A DNA stretch of 64,000 bases from Methylohalomonas lacus (lineage in GTDB: Bacteria; Pseudomonadota; Gammaproteobacteria; Methylohalomonadales; Methylohalomonadaceae): the NCBI RefSeq assembly GCF_024808875.1, contig NZ_JANUCT010000004.1, positions 1 through 64,000 of the forward strand. Reading direction: 5' to 3'. The translations under genes and the position numbers were made by a program. Of the stretch, positions 9,253 through 17,032 are shown one piece after another (position 1 is the first letter of the stretch; the number at the start of each line of letters is the position of its first letter). A model generated the notes under the pieces. It was not told the DNA's origin and did not search any database. It worked only from the letters and a program-made list of their open reading frames with translations.

Positions 9253-9699
9253 ATGAGCCGGACTGACAAACATGCGGGTAACGTGGTGCTGATCCGGGGC
9301 GGGGCACTGTGGTTGCTGGTGGCACTGTTGCTGGCGTGGTGTCTGGTCGGCCATAAATTGCAGATTCCGCTTATCACATCCATTTTTCACGACTTCGATC
9401 GCCTGTTACAGGGTCACATCGACTTCCTGCTGATGACTGCGCTGATACTGGGCTTTTACGGCGCAAGAATACCGCTGGCCTGGCACGTGCGCTGGACCAT
9501 GGTGATAGGTGCGTTCACCAACTCCAGCCTGTTCCTGCTGATGTCAATGTTCCCGATCCTGGAAGAACCGTCCATGGAACTACATTCACTGATGTACCGT
9601 TCGTTCCTGTTTACCAGCATATCGGTTACCACCTATGGCTTCGGCATGGGGGCGATTACCGTACTGTGGTCGACCGTCAAAAATGATGGACAGGCGTAA
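9253..9699 (+). CDS. Small four-helix membrane protein of unknown function
   Basis: A very strong ribosome site (GGAGAGAGGAG) fixes the ATG and gives 148 residues. Four hydrophobic stretches can be seen, beginning at ALWLLVALLLAWCLVG, HIDFLLMTALILGFYGA, MVIGAFTNSSLFLLMSM and SFLFTSISVTTYGFGMG. The layout and the His in GHIDFL recall four-helix integral membrane proteins such as styrene oxide isomerase, but the resemblance is too weak for a call. It sits behind the IclR gene in a divergent arrangement. About 30 bases of it (9549-9580) recur in a scrap at 14351-14383. Confidence 0.7.
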   Translation: MSRTDKHAGNVVLIRGGALWLLVALLLAWCLVGHKLQIPLITSIFHDFDRLLQGHIDFLLMTALILGFYGARIPLAWHVRWTMVIGAFTNSSLFLLMSMFPILEEPSMELHSLMYRSFLFTSISVTTYGFGMGAITVLWSTVKNDGQA

Positions 9700-10013
9700 T
9701 TTAAATTCGACTCTGATTGCGATTTTATGGATCGCGTACTAATCGAGCAGAAAGATCAAAGTTAGCCTGAAAATTATTATTGAATACTGGAGGATATAAA
9801 AAACATTTCTCTATCTCTGGTTTTTATTCTTAAGCATAAATCCGTCGTTTTATATCTTTTTTCATTTTTCTCTCGCTATTTCCCGCTATCCGGAACTGAT
9901 AGTGGCACATCCCGTTCGCAAAGCCACTATTACCCGTAGGATCTGCCTGCCATATCGGTTATGAGTGGGTTTGCGAACAGACCCCGTGTAACCGCTTGTT
10001 TATTATAGCCATC
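9700..10013. other. Intergenic gap, AT-rich
   Basis: About 310 bases without a gene. The middle (9770-9890) is AT-rich with T runs. A 9-bp inverted pair, GTTCGCAAA near 9911 and TTTGCGAAC near 9970, flanks the last 60 bases before the diguanylate cyclase. I see no clear terminator or consensus promoter. Confidence 0.5.
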
Positions 10014-11300
10014 ATGGTTGATACCACGAACACACCTATGCCTTTGAAATCCTGGCATGATAATGGCTCCACGCCCGCCGAAACGAAGCCTGTATGCCCT
10101 AATTGTGACAGCCCCCTCGTGCGGATTCCGCGTCGACTCGGCGATCGGCTCCTGAGCATGATCATGCCGGTCCAGCGTTATCGCTGCAGCGCCCGGAAAA
10201 AGGATTTGAATTGTGCCTGGGAAGGAAATTTACGCATACAACCTGTCGGCAAAGGAAAAGTGTTTCAATACCTTCCCGAAAGTATCAAGAAAACACCGGA
10301 GCGGATTGACTGGCAACTAGGCGAACTGCGGAATCATGTTGCCCGTTCCGGAACGGCAAGACATGTGCCGCGGGTCAATGAACCTTCCATGAGAGACTTC
10401 GGTGATGTCTCGTTCGAGGACATGGCGCAGATCACGCTGGATGCCATTGGCGATGCCGTGCTGGTTGTCGATCCGAAAGGCAAGGTCGTCTATCTCAACA
10501 AGGTGGCTGAAACGATGACCGGTTGGTCAAGCGAAGCGGCAATTGGACGTCCTGTCGAGGAAGTTTTTTTCATTATCGATGGTACCAGCCGAAAACGGGC
10601 GGCAAGCCCTTCGCAGCGGGCCATTAACGAAGGCGGGATTGTCGAGCTGGCCCTGGGCAGCATACTGATTCGCCGCGATGGTACCGGCATAGCGATTGAG
10701 GATTCCGCGGCACCCATTCCCAATCGTCTCGGCAAGGTGACCGGCGCGGTGATAGTTTTTCATGATGCGCGTCAGTCGCGCACTGAGATGCAGAAGATGC
10801 ACCATCTTGCCCAACACGATTTCCTCACCGGTCTGCCCAATCGCGTGCTGCTAATGGATCGACTCGCCCAGGCCATTGGCATGGCCAAACGGCACCACAA
10901 GCAAATTGCCCTGCTGTTTCTGGACTTGGACAATTTCAAGCAAATCAACGACTCCTTTGGCCATGCAGCCGGCGATCATTTGCTGCAGGAAGTTGCGGCG
11001 GATATCGTCGCCTGTGTGCGCATGACAGATACAGTAAGCCGTCATGGTGGCGATGAGTTCGTTATTATCTTGACCGAAATCGGAGAAATTCAGGATTCTG
11101 TCCAGGTTGCCGAAAAATTGCTGGCCAGGTTCGCGCAGCCGCGCGTTATCGATGGCCACGAACTCCAGATAACCCTGAGTATCGGCATCAGCCTCTACCC
11201 GGAAAACGGACTCGATGCCGATACACTGATACGGAATGCCGATACCGCCATGTATGCCACTAAGGAAAGCAGTCCAAACAGTTACCAATTCTTTCACTGA
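10014..11300 (+). CDS. PAS-GGDEF diguanylate cyclase with N-terminal zinc-ribbon-like segment
   Basis: The 428-residue protein has three parts. Near residue 25 a CPNCDSPLVRIPRR segment is followed by RYRCSARKKDLNCAWEG, a four-cysteine pattern that may bind zinc. A PAS domain follows (LDAIGDAVLVVDPKGKVVYLNKVAETMTGW). The C-terminal cyclase domain (HDFLTGLPNRVLLMDRL) has an intact GGDEF motif and an RMTD inhibitory I-site five residues before it. It should make cyclic di-GMP and be product-inhibited. No helix suggests membrane anchoring. An upstream in-frame TTG exists, but I prefer this ATG; neither has a good ribosome site. Confidence 0.88.
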   Translation: MVDTTNTPMPLKSWHDNGSTPAETKPVCPNCDSPLVRIPRRLGDRLLSMIMPVQRYRCSARKKDLNCAWEGNLRIQPVGKGKVFQYLPESIKKTPERIDWQLGELRNHVARSGTARHVPRVNEPSMRDFGDVSFEDMAQITLDAIGDAVLVVDPKGKVVYLNKVAETMTGWSSEAAIGRPVEEVFFIIDGTSRKRAASPSQRAINEGGIVELALGSILIRRDGTGIAIEDSAAPIPNRLGKVTGAVIVFHDARQSRTEMQKMHHLAQHDFLTGLPNRVLLMDRLAQAIGMAKRHHKQIALLFLDLDNFKQINDSFGHAAGDHLLQEVAADIVACVRMTDTVSRHGGDEFVIILTEIGEIQDSVQVAEKLLARFAQPRVIDGHELQITLSIGISLYPENGLDADTLIRNADTAMYATKESSPNSYQFFH

Positions 11301-11468
11301 TACTAATGTGTGGGGAAGGGCGGACTGGCCTGGATGTAATCGCTCCAATGCCCGTAACGATGACGCTACATGACTTTAACCAAAGACTGTACGTGCACTG
11401 AGAGAAAAACGTTATGTAGCTGGCCTGGCCAACATACAGATCTGAATACATCGTGAAGGGAGGATTCT

Positions 11469-11512
11469 AAACAAAGAAGCCCGCTGCGTGGATTCTCAAC
11501 CAGTGCAACGGG
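11469..11512 (-). terminator. Probable Rho-independent terminator after the lipoprotein gene
   Basis: On the minus strand CCCGTTGC and GCAGCGGG pair (one G-U) around a long loop, followed by CTTCTTTGTTT. The position, 40 bases past the stop of the lipoprotein gene, suits a terminator. The long loop makes it weaker than others in the window. The remainder of 11301-11550 shows nothing else. Confidence 0.45.
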
Positions 11513-11550
11513 TTAACCTGTAGATGACTATTATTACCTTGGCGTATTAC

Positions 11551-11769
11551 TCAGTCTTCATCATCGCTCAGGATGTGACCAAGGAAGCCACCAGCAGCGG
11601 CGCCACCAAGTATGCCAATAGTACTGCCACCGGTCATAACACCACCTGCCACGCCACCGGCACCGGCACCTATCGCGGTGTTCTGCTCCTGTTCAGACAG
11701 GTTGGCACAACCGCTCAAACCGAGCAGCAGGGCCGTAATAAGGATTGGTTTGCTATATATCATGTTCAT
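11551..11769 (-). CDS. Small glycine-zipper lipoprotein, OsmB-like
   Basis: This 72-residue product has a signal peptide (ILITALLLG) ending in the lipobox LSGC, so lipidation at that Cys and export to the envelope are expected. The mature part is a glycine zipper: GAGAGGVAGGVMTGG followed by GGAAAGGFLGHI, and an acidic end DDED. The organisation matches OsmB-type osmotically or stress-induced lipoproteins. The function is not known in detail. GAGG lies about ten bases before the ATG. Confidence 0.8.
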   Translation of the reverse strand: MNMIYSKPILITALLLGLSGCANLSEQEQNTAIGAGAGGVAGGVMTGGSTIGILGGAAAGGFLGHILSDDED

Positions 11770-11950
11770 CAGAATTGCCTCGGGCCTTAACGGGAAGATT
11801 CCCAGCCCACCGGTTAGAGTATTAGAGAACCCGAATGCGGTCGGTGCGTTGGAGCGCTTAGGTCGATAGATGATTTTTACGGGGTATTATGCGGCAACCA
11901 AAGAGCAGACAAACTAACTGGGCAGGCTGGTTCAGGTATTAAAACAGGAC

Positions 11951-12128
11951 GTTCCACCGGCGGTGATCTGCGGTTTCCTGAAGCGACTGGCACAGATGCC
12001 GGCCCACTGGCGGTTTGTCAAAGGGGCGCAATTAGTTGATGCACTTCAGTGGTGAGGCTGAAACGATGGTGGATATCCGTGCCTGGCTGGAAGCGCCTGA
12101 TCGATCCCTGCCTCAGATGCTCAGCTGA
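11951..12128 (+). pseudogene. Decayed 3' fragment of an alpha/beta hydrolase like the one at 7293
   Basis: The DNA from about 11951 aligns to the last ~215 bases of the hydrolase at 8092-8306. Shared blocks include TGCGGTTTC, GCGACTGGCACAGA, ACTGGCGGTTTGTC and AAACGATGG.GGA.AT followed by GCCTGGCTG. Deletions and frame changes after GGTTTGTC destroy the frame, and no 5' part of the gene is present. It has the same orientation as the intact gene. The gap on its left (11770-11950) holds nothing I can recognise. Confidence 0.8.
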
Positions 12129-12148
12129 ATGACCATGCCGCCAGATTC

Positions 12149-13057
12149 CTAGCACCACATCGGCAGCAGGCGCCCGCCGAGGCCGGTGGTATCAAGCCGT
12201 TCCCTGTCGCTAGCCGCCATGGCCATGCGTTGCATGACGGCGGGGAAGTCCCGGTCGGCCTGGAAGGCCAGCATCGGCATCAGCAGCGGTGCCAGTGGCC
12301 ACGGCTTTGGTGCGAGCTCCCACCATACCTCGACGCGTGAGCGGGTCGCGTCCACGGCCGTGACCGTCCAGCCACCGATCATGTACCGGACCGGAAAGGG
12401 GAAATCCGGCGCATCAGCCAGGAAACGAACAACAAGACAGCGCTCTGTATCGCTGAAATCAGTGCATTCCTCGGACCAACGCCGATCCGCCTGATCGGTG
12501 CAGCAGCGTACCGCACCGATACCTGGTGCCCGGTTATCCAGCAATTCCGAGGTTTTCAGCGTCGGCATGTAGTCCTTGATGGCGGACAGATCGCGGATGA
12601 TCGACCACAACGCATCGGCGGGGGCGTCCGCCTCGACGACAAGGCAGTGCCGGTAGAGACCGCTGGCACGGCTGTAATGCGCCCGGTGGATACCCCACAG
12701 CTGCCAGGCACCGAAGCCGAGCACGATGCCGGCCACCGTCAGCACGATCGCCACGCCGCGGTCACTCAGGTCATGCGGGAGCAGCAGCACGGCCGCAATC
12801 GATCCCACTACCCAGAGCCCGTCCGCCACGCTTGCATAAAGGGCCCGCCAGCTGGTCGGCCGCGGGCGTGTGGCCTGGTGAACAAGATCGATGGCAAAGA
12901 GGATCAGGCCGACACCGATCAACTGTAAAAGCACGGGTGCGTACCAGCCAAGCAGCGCGCCGACAGTAGCGGGGGCAAACAGGAGCAGCAGACCGCAGGC
13001 CAGAGAAAACAGGGCGTTCGCCAGCAGGGCACGACGCAAGGTCAGGATCGTGGGCAT
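12149..13057 (-). CDS. Membrane protein with C-terminal SRPBCC (polyketide cyclase/START-like) domain
   Basis: The N-terminal ~130 residues hold four hydrophobic segments (from NALFSLACGLLLLFAPATVG to AIVLTVAGIVLGFGAWQLWG). The remaining ~165 residues look like an SRPBCC lipid-binding fold: LVVEADAPADALWSIIRDLSAIKDYMP opens the domain and MIGGWTVTAVDATRSRVEVWWEL is a typical inner strand pair. A C-terminal long helix closes it. The ligand is unknown. It is divergent from a MarR regulator across a palindrome that may control both genes. Confidence 0.7.
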   Translation of the reverse strand: MPTILTLRRALLANALFSLACGLLLLFAPATVGALLGWYAPVLLQLIGVGLILFAIDLVHQATRPRPTSWRALYASVADGLWVVGSIAAVLLLPHDLSDRGVAIVLTVAGIVLGFGAWQLWGIHRAHYSRASGLYRHCLVVEADAPADALWSIIRDLSAIKDYMPTLKTSELLDNRAPGIGAVRCCTDQADRRWSEECTDFSDTERCLVVRFLADAPDFPFPVRYMIGGWTVTAVDATRSRVEVWWELAPKPWPLAPLLMPMLAFQADRDFPAVMQRMAMAASDRERLDTTGLGGRLLPMWC

Positions 13058-13110
13058 GTCGGCATCTCGCGGTTCGGTTCATGGTGATCACCACTGGACT
13101 GTGATGTAAA

Positions 13111-13124
13111 CTATGTTGACATAG
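13111..13124. promoter_or_regulatory. Palindrome in the SRPBCC/marR divergent region, probable operator
   Basis: CTATGTTGACATAG is a palindrome with 6-bp arms around a central TG, and it contains a TTGACA hexamer. A partial copy, TATGTCAAC, lies at 13144. MarR proteins usually bind such inverted repeats between their own gene and a divergent target, so autorepression together with control of the SRPBCC gene is a reasonable inference. Confidence 0.5.
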
Positions 13125-13176
13125 CATAGCTCGATTCTACCTTATGTCAACCAGGTTTACAAAAAGAGGTACTCCG

Positions 13177-13611
13177 ATGGTGGACAGCCTGACGCTGCGC
13201 CTGACCCTGGGTTCAGCGACGGTGCGCGACCGCATCTGCGACTATGTGGTTGTGGAACTGCAGTCATGCGGCTACGAAGACATCACTCCGGCATTGCTGG
13301 GTTTTCTCGGCGGCCTGGATTGCGGCACCAACTACGCTTCCGCAATCGCCCGCAATCTGAACGTTTCGCGCCAGCGGGTCGCGCGCATGGTCAGTGAACT
13401 GTGCCAGGCCGGTTACCTGCAACAGGACGCTGCCGACGGGCGCCAGAAAGCAATACTGTTTACGCAGGAGGGCGAAGAACTCATGGCCGAGGTCAGGCGG
13501 ATACTGGCGCGGCTCGACAAGGCCATAGAAAAGGAAACGGGCAGGCAGGGATTGAATGCCACGGTTGAATCGCTGGAGCGGATCGCAGCTGTGCTGGAGC
13601 AGAAACTGTAG
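13177..13611 (+). CDS. MarR-family transcriptional regulator
   Basis: The 144-residue protein has a winged helix-turn-helix of the MarR type: NYASAIARNLNVSRQRVARMVSELCQAGYLQQD, then DGRQKAILFTQEGEELMAEV for the wing and next helix. I chose the ATG preceded by AGAGG; an ATG eleven codons upstream (13144) would lie on top of the suspected operator repeat. The ligand is unknown. It probably regulates itself and the divergent SRPBCC membrane protein. Confidence 0.85.
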   Translation: MVDSLTLRLTLGSATVRDRICDYVVVELQSCGYEDITPALLGFLGGLDCGTNYASAIARNLNVSRQRVARMVSELCQAGYLQQDAADGRQKAILFTQEGEELMAEVRRILARLDKAIEKETGRQGLNATVESLERIAAVLEQKL

Positions 13612-13770
13612 ACCTGACCGGTTAACCTGAGCGCGTGTCGAGCCTTGTCTGCATCATTGTCATGAAGGTCCATACCCACGCGGCATTGGTGAAGGCATCT
13701 GCAATATTGGCAGAGAATACCCCTGATGATCGCTTATAGGCAATAATCAGGGATGTAGGGATGTTATGTA

Positions 13771-14241
13771 TCAATATTTCAGGATTTTATCAGCACCAAG
13801 GAAGACCCGTGTGATTTCATCGTCATCCTCGTTTGCAATTCTGGCACCTTTTCTCAGATTATCTGCGTCAATACCGGCGGCAGCTGCACAGTGAGGACAA
13901 ACGAGCACTTCGCCACCTGCCTCGATGAATGCCGTGTAGTGTTCGGACAGTGGCGCATGTGAAAGCCCCCAGTTCATGTCCTGTGGTGCTCGCTTGTCCG
14001 CAATCCGAACGCCTTCCAGATCAAGGAAAAGGGTGACATTAGCGCCGTGCTGCTGGAATTCCACGGCGAGCTTTAGTGCCATGAATGACGCATGCAGATC
14101 GTTGGTGTAATTGCTCAGATGAACCACAACGTTTTGGTCCTGACCGAGCGATTCTGATTCTGCCTGGGAATTGGTCGTAAACAGCATCGCCAGACAAGTC
14201 AGGGCAATCAGCGAATAATATCGTAGAGATTGGAATTTCAT
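13771..14241 (-). CDS. Periplasmic DsrE-family protein
   Basis: A signal peptide (LIALTCLAMLFTTNSQAES) precedes a DsrE/F-like sulfur-carrier fold: NVVVHLSNYTNDLHASFMALKLAVEFQQHGANVTLFLDLEGV. A CPHC motif near residue 116 is in the region where family members carry their active cysteine. A strong AGAGGG site precedes the ATG. An exported DsrE-like protein could take part in sulfur or thiol handling in the periplasm, but the substrate is unknown and no dsr or sox gene lies nearby. Confidence 0.8.
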   Translation of the reverse strand: MKFQSLRYYSLIALTCLAMLFTTNSQAESESLGQDQNVVVHLSNYTNDLHASFMALKLAVEFQQHGANVTLFLDLEGVRIADKRAPQDMNWGLSHAPLSEHYTAFIEAGGEVLVCPHCAAAAGIDADNLRKGARIANEDDDEITRVFLGADKILKY

Positions 14242-14350
14242 GGTGTTTCCCTCTTAGGGTAGTGGAGCCGTATTAGACATAAAAAGCCTCCTTAGTTTAT
14301 ATGGTATACGACATATTGTCGCAGAAACCTGCCTGCAAATAAGCTGTCGA

Positions 14351-14383
14351 TATTTCCGATCCTGGAAGAACCGCTCATGGAAC
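14351..14383 (+). pseudogene. Scrap of a gene like the small membrane protein at 9253
   Basis: The stretch contains CCGATCCTGGAAGAACCG followed two bases later by CATGGAAC, matching 9552-9580 inside the membrane protein gene with only a few changes. The orientation is the same. Sequence on either side does not match, so only this piece of the old gene survives. The rest of the gap 14242-14448 holds nothing clear. Confidence 0.6.
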
Positions 14384-14448
14384 CGGAAGCGCATTAGTCC
14401 CGGATAGGCTGGCTGAATAATCAGAAGGAAAACTAAATCGGCAGGCCA

Positions 14449-15360
14449 TCAATCGTCTGTCACCAGCCTGATGTCCGCCATCACTGCCCGGTGATCCGAG
14501 AGATTGGCCGTCATCACCTTGTGATCGACAAATTCGAATTCACTCGATACCAGTATCCAGTCCAGGCGCCTGCCAAAAACGGGAAAGGTGATGATGTCCT
14601 CGCTCTCGGGCCGATAGACGGACAGATTCAATGCTTCCACCAGATAGTCCATGACGCCGTCCCGGTGCGCCCATTCGGTGTTCAGATCGCCCATGAGGAT
14701 CACAGGCCGGTCTCTTGAAACAAGTTCCTTGACCAGGGCTTCGGCCTGGAGGCGACGATGTTTTCCGGAGAGAAAGTCCAGGTGCAGGGAGACAACGTCA
14801 ATCTGCAGATCGGGAGCATCGGGCCAGGTAACGCGGGCTATGACAAATCCCCGGGGCAGGGGGAGGCTGGATTTTTCAAAAGGCCCTGACAGTCTGTCCC
14901 GCAGCGGCGTTTTGGCGAGCAGGGCGGTGCCGTATTGCAGGTTCATGCTTTGTACATGCAGTCCTTGATAGGAGGCAAGATAGCCGGTTCTGTACAGCAG
15001 GTATTCGACGTGGTTGAAGGTGCCGCTCCAGCCGGAGACACTGTCGGTCTCCTGTAACGCGATGATATCCGGCTGTTCCCGTCGGATAACGTCAGCAATA
15101 GTATCGAGGTTGTTTTTAATGCTGCGGCTGGTGGCGAAAAACTGATGGAAGCCGGTGCCACGCCCGTGGGCCGTGTTCAGGGTCATCAGCCGGAGCGTTG
15201 TCACCCCGTCCGGCTGTTTCGTACCGTATTCGTTTGCTATGTGCCGTTCGGGCTCGAAATATTGTTCGACCGGTCCGTAGGATACGCTGGCACAGCCCCC
15301 TGCAAGCAGCAGTGCTGCCAGAACGGACAGAGACGCAAGTGTTTTTCTGACGGACGACAT
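14449..15360 (-). CDS. Endonuclease/exonuclease/phosphatase-family lipoprotein
   Basis: From the ATG giving MSSVRKTL (303 residues) the protein has a lipoprotein signal ending LLLAGGC, so it should be anchored in the envelope. The body is a metal-dependent phosphohydrolase of the EEP fold: RLMTLNTAHGR near the start, ALQETD (metal-binding Glu), VILMGDLNTEW and the terminal SDHRAVMADI with the catalytic His. Such extracytoplasmic members may cleave phosphodiesters in lipids or nucleic acids; the substrate is unknown. Confidence 0.85.
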   Translation of the reverse strand: MSSVRKTLASLSVLAALLLAGGCASVSYGPVEQYFEPERHIANEYGTKQPDGVTTLRLMTLNTAHGRGTGFHQFFATSRSIKNNLDTIADVIRREQPDIIALQETDSVSGWSGTFNHVEYLLYRTGYLASYQGLHVQSMNLQYGTALLAKTPLRDRLSGPFEKSSLPLPRGFVIARVTWPDAPDLQIDVVSLHLDFLSGKHRRLQAEALVKELVSRDRPVILMGDLNTEWAHRDGVMDYLVEALNLSVYRPESEDIITFPVFGRRLDWILVSSEFEFVDHKVMTANLSDHRAVMADIRLVTDD

Positions 15361-15429
15361 GATGGCTAAGTTAACACGGAACCGGAGGCAGCCCGATTCA
15401 ATAAATGCCACAGTGCTTTCAGCGAATGG

Positions 15430-16212
15430 CTATCCTGATTGTGAGGCTGCAGGCAGCTTGATCCGCATCACTTCCAGGAAGGTTCGAATCCGCGCGGCAT
15501 TGGTGCCGACGTCCGATTTGCCGACCCGCGACTTGGAGCGCATGTCCAGCCGGGTGCGGTCGTTATCCGGCTGAATGCGAATGACCACGTCATCCTTGAA
15601 ACCGAACCAGCGCGTGGTATCGGTCACCTCGATGCGGCCGGCGTCCTCATCCGCCGCGATCAGCTCCCAGTCCAGATCGGCCACGGCCTGCTCCGCGGCG
15701 CGAAACACGTGTTCAACGGGCGCGTCGAAATACAGCGGCTGGATGCCGGGATACGCCTCGCGCTGCGCTTCGGCGGTGTCCGCACCGGCATATTCCACCG
15801 GGTTGGGCGCATCCGCGCGCAACGGCGCGATGTCGACAAATTCGGGCGGATCATCGAGATCGGTGCTGATGTCGTGAATGGTCGGCACGCTTCGCGCCTG
15901 CTGCTGCCAGGAGTAGGGGACAGCGACAGTGACGAGACCGACAACAACGACCAGGATGTTCACAATGATGAAATTGCGGAGCCGATGCCAGAGCAGCATC
16001 GCCACGGTGGCCGCGGCTGCCAGGATCGCCGAGACCAGGCCCAGGTAGGCACCATAGCGCAGGACGATGAAGCCGATGCGGAAGTCCCACCAGTTTAGTT
16101 GGGTACCGAAGCCGGATATCAGTAGCATGGCAATGGCCACGATAGCGAGTATCAGTGGGACGGCAGTGGCGATGTAGGCCAGTCTTTGGTGTTTTGATGG
16201 TTTTACAGACAT
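15430..16212 (-). CDS. DUF1499 membrane protein
   Basis: This 260-residue protein has three or four hydrophobic segments in the first ~100 residues. A soluble domain follows with the DUF1499 features: QPLYFDAPVEHVFRAAEQAVADLDWELIAADEDAGRIEVTDTTRWFGFKDDVVIRI, then KSRVGKSDVGTNAARIRTFLEVM. The function of the family is unknown. It lies between the phosphatase lipoprotein and the NERD gene on the same strand. Confidence 0.85.
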   Translation of the reverse strand: MSVKPSKHQRLAYIATAVPLILAIVAIAMLLISGFGTQLNWWDFRIGFIVLRYGAYLGLVSAILAAAATVAMLLWHRLRNFIIVNILVVVVGLVTVAVPYSWQQQARSVPTIHDISTDLDDPPEFVDIAPLRADAPNPVEYAGADTAEAQREAYPGIQPLYFDAPVEHVFRAAEQAVADLDWELIAADEDAGRIEVTDTTRWFGFKDDVVIRIQPDNDRTRLDMRSKSRVGKSDVGTNAARIRTFLEVMRIKLPAASQSG

Positions 16213-16236
16213 ATTTATAAAATTCTAACGCTACAC

Positions 16237-17007
16237 TTAGGTGACATTTTGCATCACCCTACATTTGGGATAAGCGGAACAACCCCAAAATTGTTCACCG
16301 CGTTTAGCACCACGCTTCGCCGTGCGAAGAACTAATGGACTCCCACACTTTGGACAAAGCCGATATGCATCAGGTCTAGAGCGCGCCTTTAATCGCCGGA
16401 TGTGAGTGCGATGCAATACAGAACCGGGCTCAAGGCGCCTGGACCCAAGCTGTTTGACAAGCCTTTGAACCTCTGGTTCGCTAAACACGCGCTCTCGGAA
16501 CGACTTGATATATGATACGAAGCGCGCTCCACTAGTAACACTCGCCGGCATCTCTGTCTTGAATGTGCTGCCGCCTACAAAGATCACTACTGAATGAATC
16601 GTCTCGGGGGGTACTTCGAGCGCTGACTCCACAGCCTTTATATGCTTATAATTCTGTTGCAAAGGGTTTTGAAACCTGAACGATTGCTTGTATATTTTTT
16701 GTGTCCACTGCCGCTGATTTGCGCTTCCAAAAATCCAGCCTTGCATATTCTTCGTTTCGAGTACAAATATGCCGAAAGATGATATGAATATATGATCAAT
16801 CTGGGTTGTTCCATCAGGTGTTCGCAGTGTGACATTGTGCATACCATGATATGTCTTCCTGTTCAGCATTAGCCAGGCCAGAACTCGAACACCCAATTCA
16901 CCAATAATACCTTTCCACCATGATGTCCTGAATAGCCATACAATAAGCACAAGTGGAGCAAGCCACCAAAGTTTCAGGACTTCATCAATTATAGGTGAAG
17001 TGTCCAC
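16237..17007 (-). CDS. NERD-domain protein with C-terminal zinc finger
   Basis: It starts at a GTG with AGGGA just upstream. One membrane segment (LWWLAPLVLIVWLF) precedes the nuclease-related NERD domain: GELGVRVLAWLML, then DGTTQIDHIFISSFGIFVLETKNMQGWIFG, where Asp and the E-x-K of LETKN resemble a restriction-enzyme-type active site. The last ~45 residues form a topoisomerase-type C4 zinc finger (CPKCGSPLVLRT ... GCSAYPKC). The gene is AT-richer than its neighbours and sits 25 bases after the DUF2971 gene, probably in one transcript. A nucleic-acid role is likely, and defence is possible. Confidence 0.85.
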   Translation of the reverse strand: MDTSPIIDEVLKLWWLAPLVLIVWLFRTSWWKGIIGELGVRVLAWLMLNRKTYHGMHNVTLRTPDGTTQIDHIFISSFGIFVLETKNMQGWIFGSANQRQWTQKIYKQSFRFQNPLQQNYKHIKAVESALEVPPETIHSVVIFVGGSTFKTEMPASVTSGARFVSYIKSFRERVFSEPEVQRLVKQLGSRRLEPGSVLHRTHIRRLKARSRPDAYRLCPKCGSPLVLRTAKRGAKRGEQFWGCSAYPKCRVMQNVT

Positions 17008-17032
17008 TGTCCCTGGCTATCTAGCAACCAAG

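Noticed and set aside
9253-9699. Styrene oxide isomerase
   Set aside because: Only the four-helix plan and one His position are suggestive, and no styrene monooxygenase genes are nearby.
15481-15500. GGTTCGAATCC, resembling a tRNA T-loop
   Set aside because: It lies within the DUF1499 coding region and no cloverleaf can be built around it.
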